DNA of 64,000 nucleotides from Brassica napus. Lineage: Eukaryota > Streptophyta > Magnoliopsida > Brassicales > Brassicaceae. Numbering within the stretch: position 1 is the first letter of the stretch; every line of letters begins with the position of its first letter. Positions 46,750-57,244 of the stretch are shown one piece after another. The notes below the pieces were generated by a model. It worked only from the letters and a program-made list of their open reading frames with translations, did not search any database and was not told where the DNA came from. Location of the stretch: positions 60,315,452 to 60,379,451 of the forward strand of contig NC_063447.1 in assembly GCF_020379485.1 (NCBI RefSeq), in the 5' to 3' direction. The position numbers and the translations under genes were made by a program.

Positions 46750-47020
46750 TGGTTCTTATAGTTTTAACTTTTAAGTGAGTGAAAATATTGACAAAAAAAA
46801 AAGGAATTTACAAAGAATTTTGATAATAAAATATAGTATTTTTCCCTAATTCACCAAAGTCATAAAGTCATGTAAGTTCATTAATATTTAAATCTTTTTA
46901 GATCCTAAATTGAATAAACCTCTTATAAAATATAAACCCAGAGAATAATAATTACAGTCAAAGTCTTATTATGAAACAGTCAAAGTCTTATTATGAAATA
47001 GCCAAAAACAATTTATTATA
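46750..47020. repeat. DEFL-flank repeat segment, unit 1 (continued)
   Basis: The flank continues after the Helitron (CCCTAATTCACCAAAGTCAT; TTACAGTCAAAGTCTTATTA). A 22-bp word, CAGTCAAAGTCTTATTATGA, is tandemly doubled at 46957-47000; the other units have it once. Confidence 0.75.
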
Positions 47021-47648
47021 CGGGGCAAATCTCCAAAATAGCACTTTTCCAAAATTTGAAATCTTATCCCAAAACTCCACTCCCCAACTCTAAATCATAA
47101 AACCTAAACTCTAAACCATAAACCCTAAACCCTAAACCCTAAATCCTAAACCCCACCCTTAACTCTAAACCCTAAACCCCACCCTTAAACTATAAATCCT
47201 AAACCCTAAACCCTAAATCATAAATTCTAAACCCCATCCCTTAACTCTAAACCTTAATGTCTAAATTAATTTACCTGGGGTATAAGTGTATATTTATCTC
47301 TTTTGATAAAACATTAAGTGCTATTTTGATCATTTTTATTCTTAGAGACTCTAAACCATAAACCCTAAACCCTAAACCCTAAACCCTAAACCCTAAATCC
47401 TAAACCCCACCCTTAACTCTAAACCCTAAACCCCACCCTTAAACTATAAATCCTAAACCCTAAACCCTAAATCATAAATTCTAAACCCCATCCCTTAACT
47501 CTAAACCTTAATGTCTAAATTAATTTACCTGGGGTATAAGTGTATATTTATCTCTTTTGATAAAACATTAAGTGCTATTTTGATCATTTTTATTCTTAGA
47601 GACTATATTTGCGACAAAAACTTTTTTAGTGATATCCTAGTTATTTTC
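47021..47648. mobile_element. Element packed with telomere-like CCCTAAA repeats
   Basis: It is absent from the homologous site at 60.42 kb (CAATTTATTATATGG) and is flanked by TTTATTATA and TCTATTATA (9 bp, one mismatch), suggesting a MULE-type target duplication. It begins CGGGGCAAATCTCCAAAATA. Inside are two tandem blocks, 47108-47347 and 47348-47601, each with CCCTAAACCCTAAA runs. They are near-identical apart from two extra 7-bp units in the second. Confidence 0.6.
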
Positions 47649-48031
47649 TCTATTATATGATAAATAATAATTTCGTTGACCAAATTTGTGTTCAAAGTTT
47701 TTCATATGGAAAAATTAGATAATATGCTTTATAAAAGATACGGACGATTTTTTTTTTGGTAACAAAAGATACGGAAGTTTGTATATATATAGCACTTACA
47801 TGATGACCATACAATGACCAGTTCATAAAAAGCAGCAACATTAAATATAGAAGCCAAGAAGTTTTATAGTCAGTTCATACTCATCGTAAGCATTTCCCCA
47901 AAACTTGCATCTCTTTTACCAAGAATTTATTCTAATCTCGAAATTGAATATGTTTCTTTTCTGTACGTTTTATTTTCTTTGCAAGAAGACATCAAGATAA
48001 CAAGTTGGTGCAACCTATAAAAACATAACTA
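47649..48031 (+). promoter_or_regulatory. DEFL1 promoter and leader
   Basis: A TATATATAT run lies at 47782-47790, about 240 bp before the ATG. The stretch is strongly conserved before all three DEFL copies (AAGACATCAAGATAACAAGT; GTGCAACCTATAAAAACATA), including the last 100 bp, so it probably holds the promoter and leader. Confidence 0.6.
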
Positions 48032-48484
48032 ATGGCAACCAAGAAATTTGCATCTCTTCTGCTACCTTTGTTGATGGCCATGCTTACTCTCACATTTATC
48101 TCTACGGTTTCAGGTATTATCTTTTAAACCCTTTAACAAAATGAAATCTTTATCTTAAAATCCAAAAAATATATTTTAAATAAGAATTGCATGTTATATT
48201 TTTATGTTATTGCAAGTTATTAGTAAATTGTATTGTTTTTTTTATTTTAAAATATTATTAACTTTTTTATCAAAAATATATGTTATTAACTTTTTATGAG
48301 CTAAACAGGTGAGAAAGACTGTGAACCACATGATTATGGCAGTTGTCCTAAGGACAAGGATTGTACTGCCCATTGTGAATCTCTCGGATTCAAATTGGGG
48401 GGAGTGTGTGTTCCAAGGGAAAGGAAAAATCCTTTCTGTTGCTGCAGGACAAATTTGACAAGTCGTCACGTGTCCCCTAATTAA
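48032..48484 (+). CDS. Secreted defensin-like peptide, copy 1 (DEFL1)
   Basis: Two exons, 48032-48113 and 48309-48484, encode 85 aa. Exon 1 is a signal peptide (MATKKFASLLLPLLMAMLTL, then TFISTVSG). Exon 2 encodes the mature peptide with eight cysteines spaced C-x7-C-x5-C-x3-C-x10-C-x9-C-C-C and a Lys/Arg-rich end (TSRHVSPN). The phase-1 intron right after the signal peptide, the C-x3-C, and the closing CCC fit plant DEFL/LCR peptides with a cysteine-stabilised alpha-beta fold. Such peptides serve in defence or in pollen-pistil signalling; the target here is unknown. No exact family member was recognised. The frame is intact with good splice sites. Confidence 0.8.
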
Positions 48485-48830
48485 TCTTAACTTTAATTCA
48501 ATATGAAATTATGTACTCTCTCTCAATTATATGAATAAAAAATAAAATTCAAACATGATTTTTAAAAGAAGACCCTAAACATGTGCTTTATATAAAATAG
48601 GGCCCTAATTTCTTTTGTAAAAATAAAAGACAAAAGGGGACCGAGTGCAAACGCACTCTGAGCACATGCTCAGGGCCGGCACTAAGCACCCATAACTACT
48701 AGCATAATGTTCTTACAGATCAAATCCAGGTGAAACCAAACCAATGTCATTGCATATAACGGAAGTTCTAAACCAGTGCTCTATTTAACATGTAATGAAG
48801 TAGTTCTTAAAATTAATAGCTCTATTTCTA
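48485..48830 (-). pseudogene. DEFL1 3' flank with a short translocase-like remnant
   Basis: After the DEFL1 3' end, 48675-48790 matches 54998-55110 (AGATCAAATCCAGGTGAAAC; AATGTCATTGCA). That is the distal exon of the minus-strand gene remnant described at 54.3-55.1 kb. Only this small part is left here. Confidence 0.5.
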
Positions 48831-49669
48831 TATCTTCTACATTTCTTTTGAAATTATAAGCTATAGATTAAACAGTAAATTATTTGCTAAGCAGTAACCA
48901 CTAATCTCAATACAATTTTGTTATTCCTTAAACAGAATATTAGGAAACACATAGCTATCTTTTCTCTGTATATGCATATTAATTAATTTATTACAACTAA
49001 TTGAAAATACCAATTTATAAATATACAAAATCATTATTCCATTTTAGTGAAAGCTTAGCTAAAGAATTTGAATACTAAAAATTCATAAGTCGACATACGA
49101 AAGTGACAATCAATGAATGTCAAAGAGATTATGAATATTATTATATTTGCTCATTTTCTTCTTCATTTTTCCAATTTTTTTTCATGAAAAGAAAATGAGA
49201 TAAAATTATTGGAACAAAATCAGGATTGTAAAACTCATTAAGCACAATCAAACAGAAAATGTCAACATTTTTTCACTCACTAAAAACTATAAGATGCATA
49301 TTATTATATATTTAGCTAGCTAGGAATTTATACCGAATCCCTTAATATCACTAGTTGTTTTTAAAAATTATTTAAAATACTTCTAAAAGTAATGAGTCTT
49401 AGTTATTTTTTTTAATTTTATAGTTATTCATTTGATTTTCATTGAGCGGGTGTACAATTATTATCCTTGAATCAATTATAAGAGAAAAGAATTTTCAAAG
49501 AATTTTAATAATAAAAATATAGTAGTTTTCCCTAATTCACCAAATTCATTAACATTCAAATCTTTTCAGATCCTAAATTGAATACACCTCTTATAAAATA
49601 GAAACTGAGGAAATAATAACTACAGTCAAAGTCTTGTTATGAAACAGCCAAAATAGGTAAACTATTTAT
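48831..49669. repeat. DEFL-flank repeat, unit 2
   Basis: The longest uninterrupted copy of the flank (CTAAGCAGTAACCACTAATC; GTGAAAGCTTAGCTAAAGAA; AAATCAGGATTGTAAAACTC). It serves as the empty-site reference for the Helitron insertions in units 1 and 3. No gene in it. Confidence 0.75.
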
Positions 49670-49671
49670 TA

Positions 49672-49892
49672 CTTTCTCTGTTTCATTATAAGTTTCGTTT
49701 TAGGTTTCGGCACACGGATTAAGAAAACAATTAATTTTGTACATTTCCTATAAAAAAAACACTATTACCTATACAGCTAACCATATTTCAACCAATAGAA
49801 AGATAAAATTTTGCATAAAATTAATAAATTTTGTATTGAAAATTGAAAAAGACATTTATTTTGTAACGACACTTAATATGAAATGGAGGGAA
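49672..49892. mobile_element. Stowaway-like MITE in the DEFL2 promoter
   Basis: The left ACTTTCTCTGTTTCATTATA and the reverse of the right end (ATTCCCTCCATTTCATATTA) form inverted ends, flanked by TA. The homologous site in unit 3 (TTTATTATATGG) lacks it. It ends about 340 bp before the DEFL2 ATG. Confidence 0.65.
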
Positions 49893-50230
49893 TATATGGT
49901 AAATAATAATTTCGTTGAACAAATTTACGTTCAAAGTTTTTCATATGGAAAAATCAGACAATATTCTTTATAAGAGATACGGAAGTTTGTATATATATAT
50001 ATCACTTACATGACCATACAATGATCAGTTCATAAACATAAATATAAAAGCCAAGAATTTTTATAGCCAGTTCATACTCATCGTAAGCATTTCCCCAAAA
50101 ACTTGCATCTCTTTTACACAGGAATTTATTCTAATGTCGAAATTGTATATATTTCTTTTCTGTACGTTTTATTTTCTTTGCAAGAAGACATCAAGATAAC
50201 AAGTTGGTGCAACCTATAAAAACATAACTA

Positions 50231-50694
50231 ATGGCAACCAAGAAATTTGCATCTCTTTTGCTACCTTTGTTGATGGTCATGCTTACTCTCACATTTATCT
50301 CTAGGGTTTCAGGTATTATCTTTTAAATTAACCCTTTTAACAAAAAAAATCTTTATCTTAAAATCCAAAAATAAATATTTTAAATAAGAATCAGTAGACG
50401 CAAGATGTTTTGTCTTTATTTGCGTTTTATATTGTATATTGTATTAGTTTTTTTATTTAAAGTATTATTAATTTGTTTGATCAAAAATATATATTATTAA
50501 CTTTTATGAGCTAAACAGGTGAGAAAGACTGTGAAGCACATGATTATGGCAGTTGTCCTAAGGACAAGGATTGCACTGCCCATTGTGAATCTCTCGGATT
50601 CAAATTGGGGGGAGTTTGTGTACCAAGGGAAAGGAAAAATCCTTTCTGTTGCTGCAGGACAAATTTTATAAGTCGTCACGTGTCCACTAATTAA
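50231..50694 (+). CDS. Secreted defensin-like peptide, copy 2 (DEFL2)
   Basis: Exons 50231-50312 and 50519-50694 encode 85 aa. It differs from DEFL1 at few residues: Met-Val-Met for Met-Ala-Met and Arg for Thr in the signal peptide, Glu-Ala for Glu-Pro after the first cysteine, and FISRHVSTN for LTSRHVSPN at the end. All eight cysteines and both splice sites are kept. A Helitron starts 7 bp after the stop codon, so the native 3' UTR and poly-A signal are now 3 kb away. A TATATA run is at 49990-50002. Confidence 0.8.
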
Positions 50695-50740
50695 TCTTAA
50701 ACTAGGTGACTGGCCCGTGCGGGCATGAAAATATACTGTG

Positions 50741-50985
50741 ATATTGGTTGAGTTGGATTTTGATGGAAATGGACCTTCAATAGTGAACTCATTGATTTTC
50801 ATGTATTGCAAGTGCAAGAAAGTTGATACTTACATATACCATGCATCTTCAATGTGGGAAAAAGTGGGACAAGTGAGAGTTTCAATGCTGAGACAGGGTG
50901 TGCGCAAATCTTCTAGTTGCAGTATGGTAGAGATAAAGAACGAGTCGCATAACTTTTTTTTCAGAGCACCCTGTGCAATTTGTTA
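50741..50985 (+). pseudogene. Captured PPR-protein fragment inside the Helitron
   Basis: An open frame reads GNGPSIVNSLIFMYCKCKKV, then SSMWEKVGQVRVSMLRQGV and SCSMVEIKNESHNFFF. The first part matches a PPR repeat of PLS-class proteins (VNSLISMYxKCGxVD). The second matches the E-domain pattern (WExVxxVRxxMxxxGVxKxxGCSxVEI). The intervening repeats are missing, so two exon pieces were joined. Orientation is opposite to the Helitron. A PPR gene is one of those I recall between GLY1 and the SCY1-like gene in A. thaliana, but the source cannot be told from here. Confidence 0.7.
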
Positions 50986-51498
50986 AACTATTCAAAATAT
51001 GGAAAAATTAATAGTGTTTAGTTTTAAAAGGAAAAAAATTTATATTACACTAAGTGAAATTGTGTTGTATAAATTCTGTAATTGTATATTTTAGGTGAAA
51101 TATTAAATTTCTGTTTTTTTATATTTTTAAAAAACAGTGGCATATTAAAAGAAAATATGATAAAAATTGAAATATAATCCATAAGTAATATAAAATAAGA
51201 AGTACAATTCTCGATAAAAAAAGTTCCTATCGAAACCTGCAAAAAATTATATAATTTTGTTAGCAATCGTACGATATCAAATAGCCTAATAGATTTCTAA
51301 ATTTTATTGAGACGAAAACTATATTAAATTGAAATACCGTTATCGAAATAGTCTTAAAACTGGTTTGTAGTCAACTACAACCCGTCTTTCGTAAGAGATT
51401 GTTCTATCTATTAATAGAAGAAAAAAAAAACAATTGTAAGAATTTAATAATTCAAAATTTCTATCGAATAAAAATAGACTAAAATTGCGTACCGTTCA

Positions 51499-53555
51499 CT
51501 ATGAAATATTCTGAAAAACTTGTTTGTAGACAACATTCGTTGTTTTTGTCTGCGGCTTCCCTTGTTTATCCGTTATTAGGATTTTTAATCCAGATTTCGA
51601 CTTTACTCTCGAAAGTGCAACATATAATTGGCCATGAGAGAACACTAGTCTAGGTAGAAACAAACAGACATTTCCAGCGTTTGACCTTGACTTTTATTGA
51701 TAGTCATCGCAAAAGCCAACGTAAATGGAAACTGTTTTCGACGCATTTTGAAGGGAAACTTTGTGTCAGGTGGTGTGACGAACATTCTCGGGATCCAAAC
51801 TGACTCTCCGGAAATATCGTTGCCCGTTATAATTCTACCTTGTATCACATGGGGCAATAACTGAGTAACAATCAGCCGAGTACCATTGCATAAGCCATCC
51901 GTAACATCCATGTTACAAAGACACAAGATAGGAGCACCACCGTTGAGCTTTAAACAGTGTCTAGGCAGTCCATCGATTTTAACACTGTTCAAAAACTCTG
52001 TAGGATATACCACATTTTCTTTTATGTCAACATCAGATGGAATAATGTTGTCAGAGCTAAGGTAAACCTTCTTTTCACCTGAAAGCATTACATCTAAATC
52101 ATTTTCTTTAAAGACATATAAATAGTTAGTAGAACATAAGACTTAATGATAAAAATTGTTACCTGGCAACTGAGAAAGCATGTAATCATTTATCTTATCC
52201 ACTTCATCATTTGTGGGAGTCAGAATGGCTCGATATCTATACAAATCCTTATCTGTTGACGTCCGAAAAGATTATCCATAAACCTCTTTTGCAATAGTTT
52301 GAATAGGATCTTCTCCACTGTTTGTTATCAGCAAATCCGAAGGGATGTCAATCTCAACTTGGTCGTCGTTATGCAAATTTATTTTTCCATCTCCAATATC
52401 CAAAATCCATTTTGAGAAAGATTCAAGCTCTTTTGTTGCATCATCAGTAAGACCAGCAAGCAATCTCATGTTTTTTGTTAGCTTCAAAACTTTGCAGTGC
52501 TCCCAATGATATGACGAATTCAGAGCCGCCAAAACAGTCTCTGCTCTATCTCCTCCAGGTATAACCGGTAAAATCTGTCTGAAATCACCACCGAAAACAA
52601 CAACTTTACCCCCAAAAGGCTTGTCTTCAGAAGATCTAATAATATCACGCATACTGCAATCCAAAGTCTCGAAACAGTGCCTGCTCATCATAGGCGCCTC
52701 ATCCCATACAATTAGCTTTGCCGCTTTAACCAGTTCTGCATGATCTGATCCTGGCTCCATTTTCTTGCAAGTACTGAATTCATCTATGTCTATCGGAATA
52801 CCAAATCTGAAATGTGCAGTTCTACCTCCTTCCAACAATAATGCAGCGATTCCACTAGATGCAGTATTTAAGACAATCATACCTCTAGATCGGATGGCTG
52901 ATGAGAGTGCTTTGTATACGAAGGTTTTTCCTGTGCCTCCATAACCATAAAGAAAGAACACTCCACCGCTATCATTTAAAACTGCATCCGAAATCTGGTT
53001 GTATACTCTTCTTTGCTCATCTGTTATCATCGCCATGAGTGTTTCATTTTCCTTAAGCTGATCTTCCACAACATATTTAAGCTCATCATCTATAAGGCGA
53101 TTGCCGTTGTAACATCCAAAATCTTCTGGCTTTGGCATGAGCTTCCATTTTTTGAGGCTGCGACCATTGCTGAGCAAATGATTTTCAATCTCAGTAAGAG
53201 AAATATTTTTGATCTGTTCTATGGTTAAGTTCATATCTGCAAGTTTGATAATTTTATTAAATACCTGAGTTAGATTCTATATAAAAATATTTATTAAAAA
53301 AATTCTTACCAAGTCGTCCTGTTTCTCTCCGCTTCTTGTAAAGGACATCTTCGGTAAGATACTCCCAAGTAGCCTCCCACACAACATGAGGCTGAGATAA
53401 GCAGCTGGATACCAACATTCTCGCAAAAAGCTTCCGAGTATACGTGCCAGAACTAAAAAAAGCTGGCATCTTTGATAGCTTCTACGTATTCCTTGTCATC
53501 ATCCATCAACCCTAGCGCATAGCAAGCTTCTTCGAATGTAAGCTTTAGGTGTTGC
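51499..53555 (-). pseudogene. Helitron PIF1-like helicase remnant
   Basis: Reading from 53.55 kb down: LTFEEACYALGLMDDDKEYV and YTRKLFARMLVSSCLSQPHV (linker), then GYGGTGKTFVYKAL (Walker A), VWDEAPMM (motif II), GGDFRQILPVIPGG (motif III), LTKNMRL, and later AFAMTINKSQGQTLE and HGQLYVALSRV (motifs V/VI). Lesions: a frame break near 53.46 kb, an in-frame TAA at 52272-52274, and a frameshift near 51.66 kb. An intron between LPG and EKK appears retained. The Rep domain is absent, so it cannot be autonomous. Confidence 0.88.
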
Positions 53556-53729
53556 AGAAAAAAAAGAGAACGAAAAAAGAGACTTCGTAGTGAACGTCGA
53601 AGAAAAAAGAGATCGAAGAAAGAGACATCGATGTTTTAATTATTAAAAAAAAACAATCGATCAATGAAATCATGATTGCCACGTGGCAAGAATTCACTAA
53701 AGTGACTTCTAATTTAATATATAAGGGGA

Positions 53730-54259
53730 TTTAATTCAATATGAAATTATGTACTCTCTCTCAACTATATGAATAAAAATAAAATTCAGAGATGATATAT
53801 TCTGCATTATTCTGGTCTGATGATGTATTCTGAATTTTATAAGTCGTTATGTGTCCACTAATTAATCTTAAATTTAATTCAATATGAAATTATGTACTCT
53901 CTCTCAACTATGAATAAAAAATAATATTCAAACATGATATATTCTGCATTATTCTGGTTTGATAATGTATTCTGAATTTTACAAGTCTGTCATGTGTTGT
54001 TCTTATTATATCCACTTATTATATCCACTTATTATATCCACTGATGAGTTAATGAAGACAGTGTTCGGAGTTAGAAATATTTTTTACTAGGATCATAATA
54101 TATAAATTTGATATTAAAACTTGATAATATATGATAATATAACAAAAAAAAAATTCTAACGGGACATATGAAAACCTAAATATAAATTAGTGGGGTCAAA
54201 TGCCAAAATTTGCCAAAATATTAAAGTAATTTGAGAAAAATATACACTACATTTTATTT
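53730..54259. repeat. Displaced DEFL2 3' UTR with tandem duplication
   Basis: The native DEFL2 3' flank resumes (TTCAATATGAAATTATGTAC) and is doubled with a period of about 143 bp (53730 and 53873). A 15-bp word, TTATTATATCCAC plus TT/TG, is repeated three times at 54004-54046. No gene. Confidence 0.75.
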
Positions 54260-54261
54260 TC

Positions 54262-55120
54262 AAAAATCTGAATGAAGATGTGAAGAAACGTTTTCCAGGG
54301 AAGAAGGAAAAAAACGAATTAAGAACTCTCTTTCTCGAGCTTCTTGAATCTCTTCACGGTGCTTTCTTTCACCTTCTTGAAGTTCTCTTTCAGCGTCTTC
54401 TTCCTCTTCAATACTATCACGATTATCAAACTCCTTTGTTGCTACCATGGCTTTCACAACAGGGTATCTTAACACAAGAGATTAAACCACCACCGACTTT
54501 TTACCTTCTTCATCGCCTATCAGAAATAACTGTTTGTCAGGACCAGACACCATTTGTATATCCACGGCCAAAAGCTTCATGTCATACTGAGAAAACAAAC
54601 CAAAAGATCGATTAATGAGAGACTCACCACTCACAACCTAATGCCCAACTAAAACATTAACTAGTCTCTAACCAACTCACAGAAGCTCTAATCTGCAGCG
54701 CTACATTCAGTCTTAGGCTAGACATAATATACATCTAGCTAACACGAAAGCAACTAAACTTCTACAAAGCTTATCACTATCCTAAACACATGAAAAGGTT
54801 GCATAAAAAGGGAGAAGTGTGGAGTAGAGAAAGGTAAAACCTGGCCTTTCTTGTTCTTAACTTCGACACTAACAAGTCCCTTTCTCTCAGAACCTTGAAC
54901 AGGGAACATGAGAAAGCAACGCTTGCTCCTAATTGTTGGCTTGAACTTCTTGAATGTTATGCCACCATATCACATAAGCTCGTAAATCTGATCCTGACAG
55001 ATGAGCACCCATGACTACTAGCAGAACGTTCCGACAGATCAAATCCAGGTGAAACCAAACCAATGTCATTGCACATAACGGAAGTTCTAAACTAGTGCCT
55101 TCCCAAATTATTTTTAGACC
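54262..55120 (-). pseudogene. Remnant of an inner-membrane-translocase-like gene
   Basis: Minus-strand exon-like pieces in order: LELPLCAMTLVWFHLDLICR (about 55.1-55.0 kb), GITFKKFKPTIRSKRCFLMF then PVQGSERKGLVSVEVKNKKG (54.96-54.84), and YDMKLLAVDIQMVSGPDKQL then FLIGDEEGKKSVVV (54.58-54.49). A TAA follows, then PVVKAMVATKEFDNRDSIEE and a Glu/Arg-rich coiled tail. This resembles, from memory, the At2g40800/At3g56430 family annotated as inner-membrane translocase subunits; I am not certain of that. The in-frame stop and a shifted C-terminus make it a pseudogene. Confidence 0.5.
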
Positions 55121-55218
55121 TTGTTCAAAAAATATTAACAGCATATTTAACATGTAATGAAGTAATTCTAAAAAGTAATAGCTCTATTTGTATATGTTTT
55201 ACATTTCTTCTGAAATTA

Positions 55219-55473
55219 CTCCCTCCGTTCCGTAATGATAGATTTTTTAGAAAAAAAAAGTTTGTTTCAGAAAGATGTATTTTTTGTATTTTATATGAAA
55301 AAATTGTAAATTTCAAGAAAATTAATTGACTTTATTGAATTACTATTGGTTAAAATTTATTGAAAATTGAAAATTGAAAATTACAGAAAACGATACATTT
55401 ATTATGGTAGTTTAATGTGTTTTCTTAATATGTGTGAAAATACTAAAAAGTAATCTTTGTGGAACGAAAGGAG
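55219..55473. mobile_element. Stowaway MITE, 255 bp
   Basis: The ends CTCCCTCCGTTCCGTAATGA and (reversed) CTCCTTTCGTTCCACAAAG form the canonical Stowaway inverted terminus, flanked by TA at 55217-55218 and 55474-55475. The uninterrupted site reads GAAATTATAAGCTATAG at 48851. Confidence 0.85.
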
Positions 55474-55498
55474 TATAAGTTATAGATTTAACAGGAAA

Positions 55499-56104
55499 AT
55501 ATATTATGATTAAAATAGTTACAAAGATTTTATATTATAAGCTTTAAAGAAATACATGTTAATTTTTATACATTTATTATATAGTTTGCTAATGTTAACC
55601 CATCTTACCAACGTATTAGATTTTATTTTTGAATATAAATATTTTATACTTACGAAAATAAAATATATAAAATTTATAAATTTAATACAATTTTATTATA
55701 TTTAGCTCAATATAATAATTTTCTTTTAATATGATTGATTGTGATTATATAATATACAAAATATTGTAGAATTTTTTATTTTTCATTTTATAAACGATTA
55801 CTGAATTTATTAATGTATAATAATATTTCAAACTAATTTCCAAATTAGTGAAAATATTTAAATATAATTTTGAAAATGAAGATCTTGTAAAAATCTTTTC
55901 AAACAGATTTGTTAGAATTTTAAAATAAATATATCTTATATTTAAAATGAAAAGATATCAAAAGATATTATGATTAAAGTATTTTAAAGATTCTATGTAT
56001 TATTAGTTTTAATAAAATACATTTAATAAGATTTCTAAGTGATGGTCCAAATTAAAAAAAATCACATATGAAAAAAGTCATGACTTCTATTTTAATATAT
56101 AAGA
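55499..56104 (-). mobile_element. Helitron remnant with clear 5' end
   Basis: On the minus strand it begins TCTTATATATTAAAATAG and AAGTCATGACTT at 56104, next to a host T. It is the same 5' family as the 50.7-kb Helitron. The insertion splits the host word ACAGTAAATTATTTGC seen at 48883. The 3' end lacks hairpin and CTAG, so it is truncated. No ORF. Confidence 0.6.
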
Positions 56105-56539
56105 TTATTTGCTAAGCAGTAACCACTAATCTCAAAACAATTTTGATATTCCTTAAACAGAATATTAGGAAACACATCACTATCTTTTCTCTGCATATGC
56201 ATATTAATTAATTTATTACAACTAATTGAAAATACCAATTTATATATATAACAAAATTATTATTCCGTTTTAGTGAAAGCTTAGCTGAAGAATTTGATTA
56301 CTAAAAATTCATAAGTCGTTAAAGGCAAGTGACAATGAATGAACACGTCAAAGAGATTATGAATCTTATTATATTTTGCTCATTTTTTCTTCATTTTTCC
56401 AATTTTTAAATTTTTTTAAAAAAATCAGGTAAATGAATTTCATGAAAAGAAAATGAAATAAAAATTATTAGAACAAAATCAGGATTGTAAAACTCATTAA
56501 ACACAATCAAAGAGAAAATAACAATTATAATTGATTCAA
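56105..56539. repeat. DEFL-flank repeat, unit 3a
   Basis: It matches 48888-49262 (CTAAGCAGTAACCACTAATC; AATGAACACGTCAAAGAG; CAGGATTGTAAAACTCATTA). It ends where eIF1A-like intron sequence begins. Confidence 0.75.
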
Positions 56540-56785
56540 AGATTGTATGTTCTGATTAAAGATTGAATTTTTATTTCCCTTTGATGCTATAGTTTTAGAA
56601 CAGCTAGAGTTTTGCAATTGATTTGTTCTTTAACTGCTGTTTTGTCGTGTTGCTGTCTGTTTGAAGATAATGGATGCAAAAGGAGAGAACTCATTAGCAT
56701 TGTTTCCAGCCAAGTTTCGTGAGAGCATGTGGATCAGACGAGGTAACTTGGTACTTCTCTCAGACTTAGTTTAAAAAGGAATATT
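56540..56785 (+). pseudogene. Copy of eIF1A-like exon 2 with flanking intron
   Basis: The segment matches 29144-29367. Exon 2 (76 nt) is at 56667-56742 with the same length and splice sites as at 29237-29312 and two or three base changes (GAGAACTC for GAACACTC). The match ends in intron 2 (AGTTATGCTTTA) and jumps to GH9 intron 1 sequence. No other exons are present. Confidence 0.85.
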
Positions 56786-56857
56786 GAGTTATGCTTTATA
56801 TTGAATCTAATAAGACTAATAATTAATAAATAAGCTAGATTGTTTGTTTTGACTTAC

Positions 56858-57143
56858 ATCTCCGGCTATTGAAGAACTTCAGTCCAGTGTGAAGCGCCAT
56901 ATTGTAAGCTTCACGTGCTTGTTGTTGGTAGTGGTGGCGTTGCGTGAGAGCTCCGATCGTCATCGAAAACGCTATAACCACCCCAATGCCAATGAAGGCT
57001 AGCGTCCAAGCATAAGTCTGTTTCCTTACAGTTTTCTTCTTGGGCTTCGGAGAGTGCTGCAATAGCCATCTGCTCTGCATCTCTTCTGACGGCTTTGGAA
57101 AAGTCGTCCAGTCCACCTCTTGCATTTCCACCTCTCTTCTCAT
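56858..57143 (-). pseudogene. Copy of GH9 exon 1 (membrane-anchor exon)
   Basis: The frame from ATG 57143 is fully open for 95 codons (MRREVEMQEVDWTTFPKPSE ... WTLAFIGIGVVIAFSM ... KFFNSRRC) with an intact GTAAGT donor, matching exon 1 at 32602-32317. The 5' flank to about 57240 matches the GH9 leader. There is no catalytic domain downstream, so the piece is a fragment, though it could encode an anchored stub if transcribed. Confidence 0.85.
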
Positions 57144-57244
57144 CTTTTCTCCAGACCTAGCAGACACAGGGAAAGAAAGCGATCAGACGACTGAAACATT
57201 TAAAATTAGGATAAAGAGTTTTCTTGTGAGCTACAAACTAAAAA

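Larger units (their letters stand above)
50702..53729 (-). mobile_element. Helitron of 3028 bp in the DEFL2 3' UTR
   Basis: On the minus strand it starts TCCCCTTATATATTAAAT (53729) and ends with the hairpin GCCCGCACGGGC, then CAGTCAC and CTAG (50702-50705). The flanks CTTAAA and TTTAATTCAATATG join to the uninterrupted sequence seen after DEFL1 and DEFL3, so the insertion lies between A and T with no duplication. It keeps a decayed PIF1-like helicase (RepHel C-terminus) and a PPR-gene fragment. The Rep nuclease part is missing. Confidence 0.9.

Noticed and set aside
47100..47500. Possible telomere or chromosome end
   Set aside because: Only short CCCTAAA runs mixed with CCCCACCCTTAA words inside an insertion flanked by unique repeat units; it is interstitial.
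52272..53234. Functional PIF1 helicase gene
   Set aside because: It lies between exact Helitron ends, lacks the Rep part, and has stops and frameshifts on both sides.
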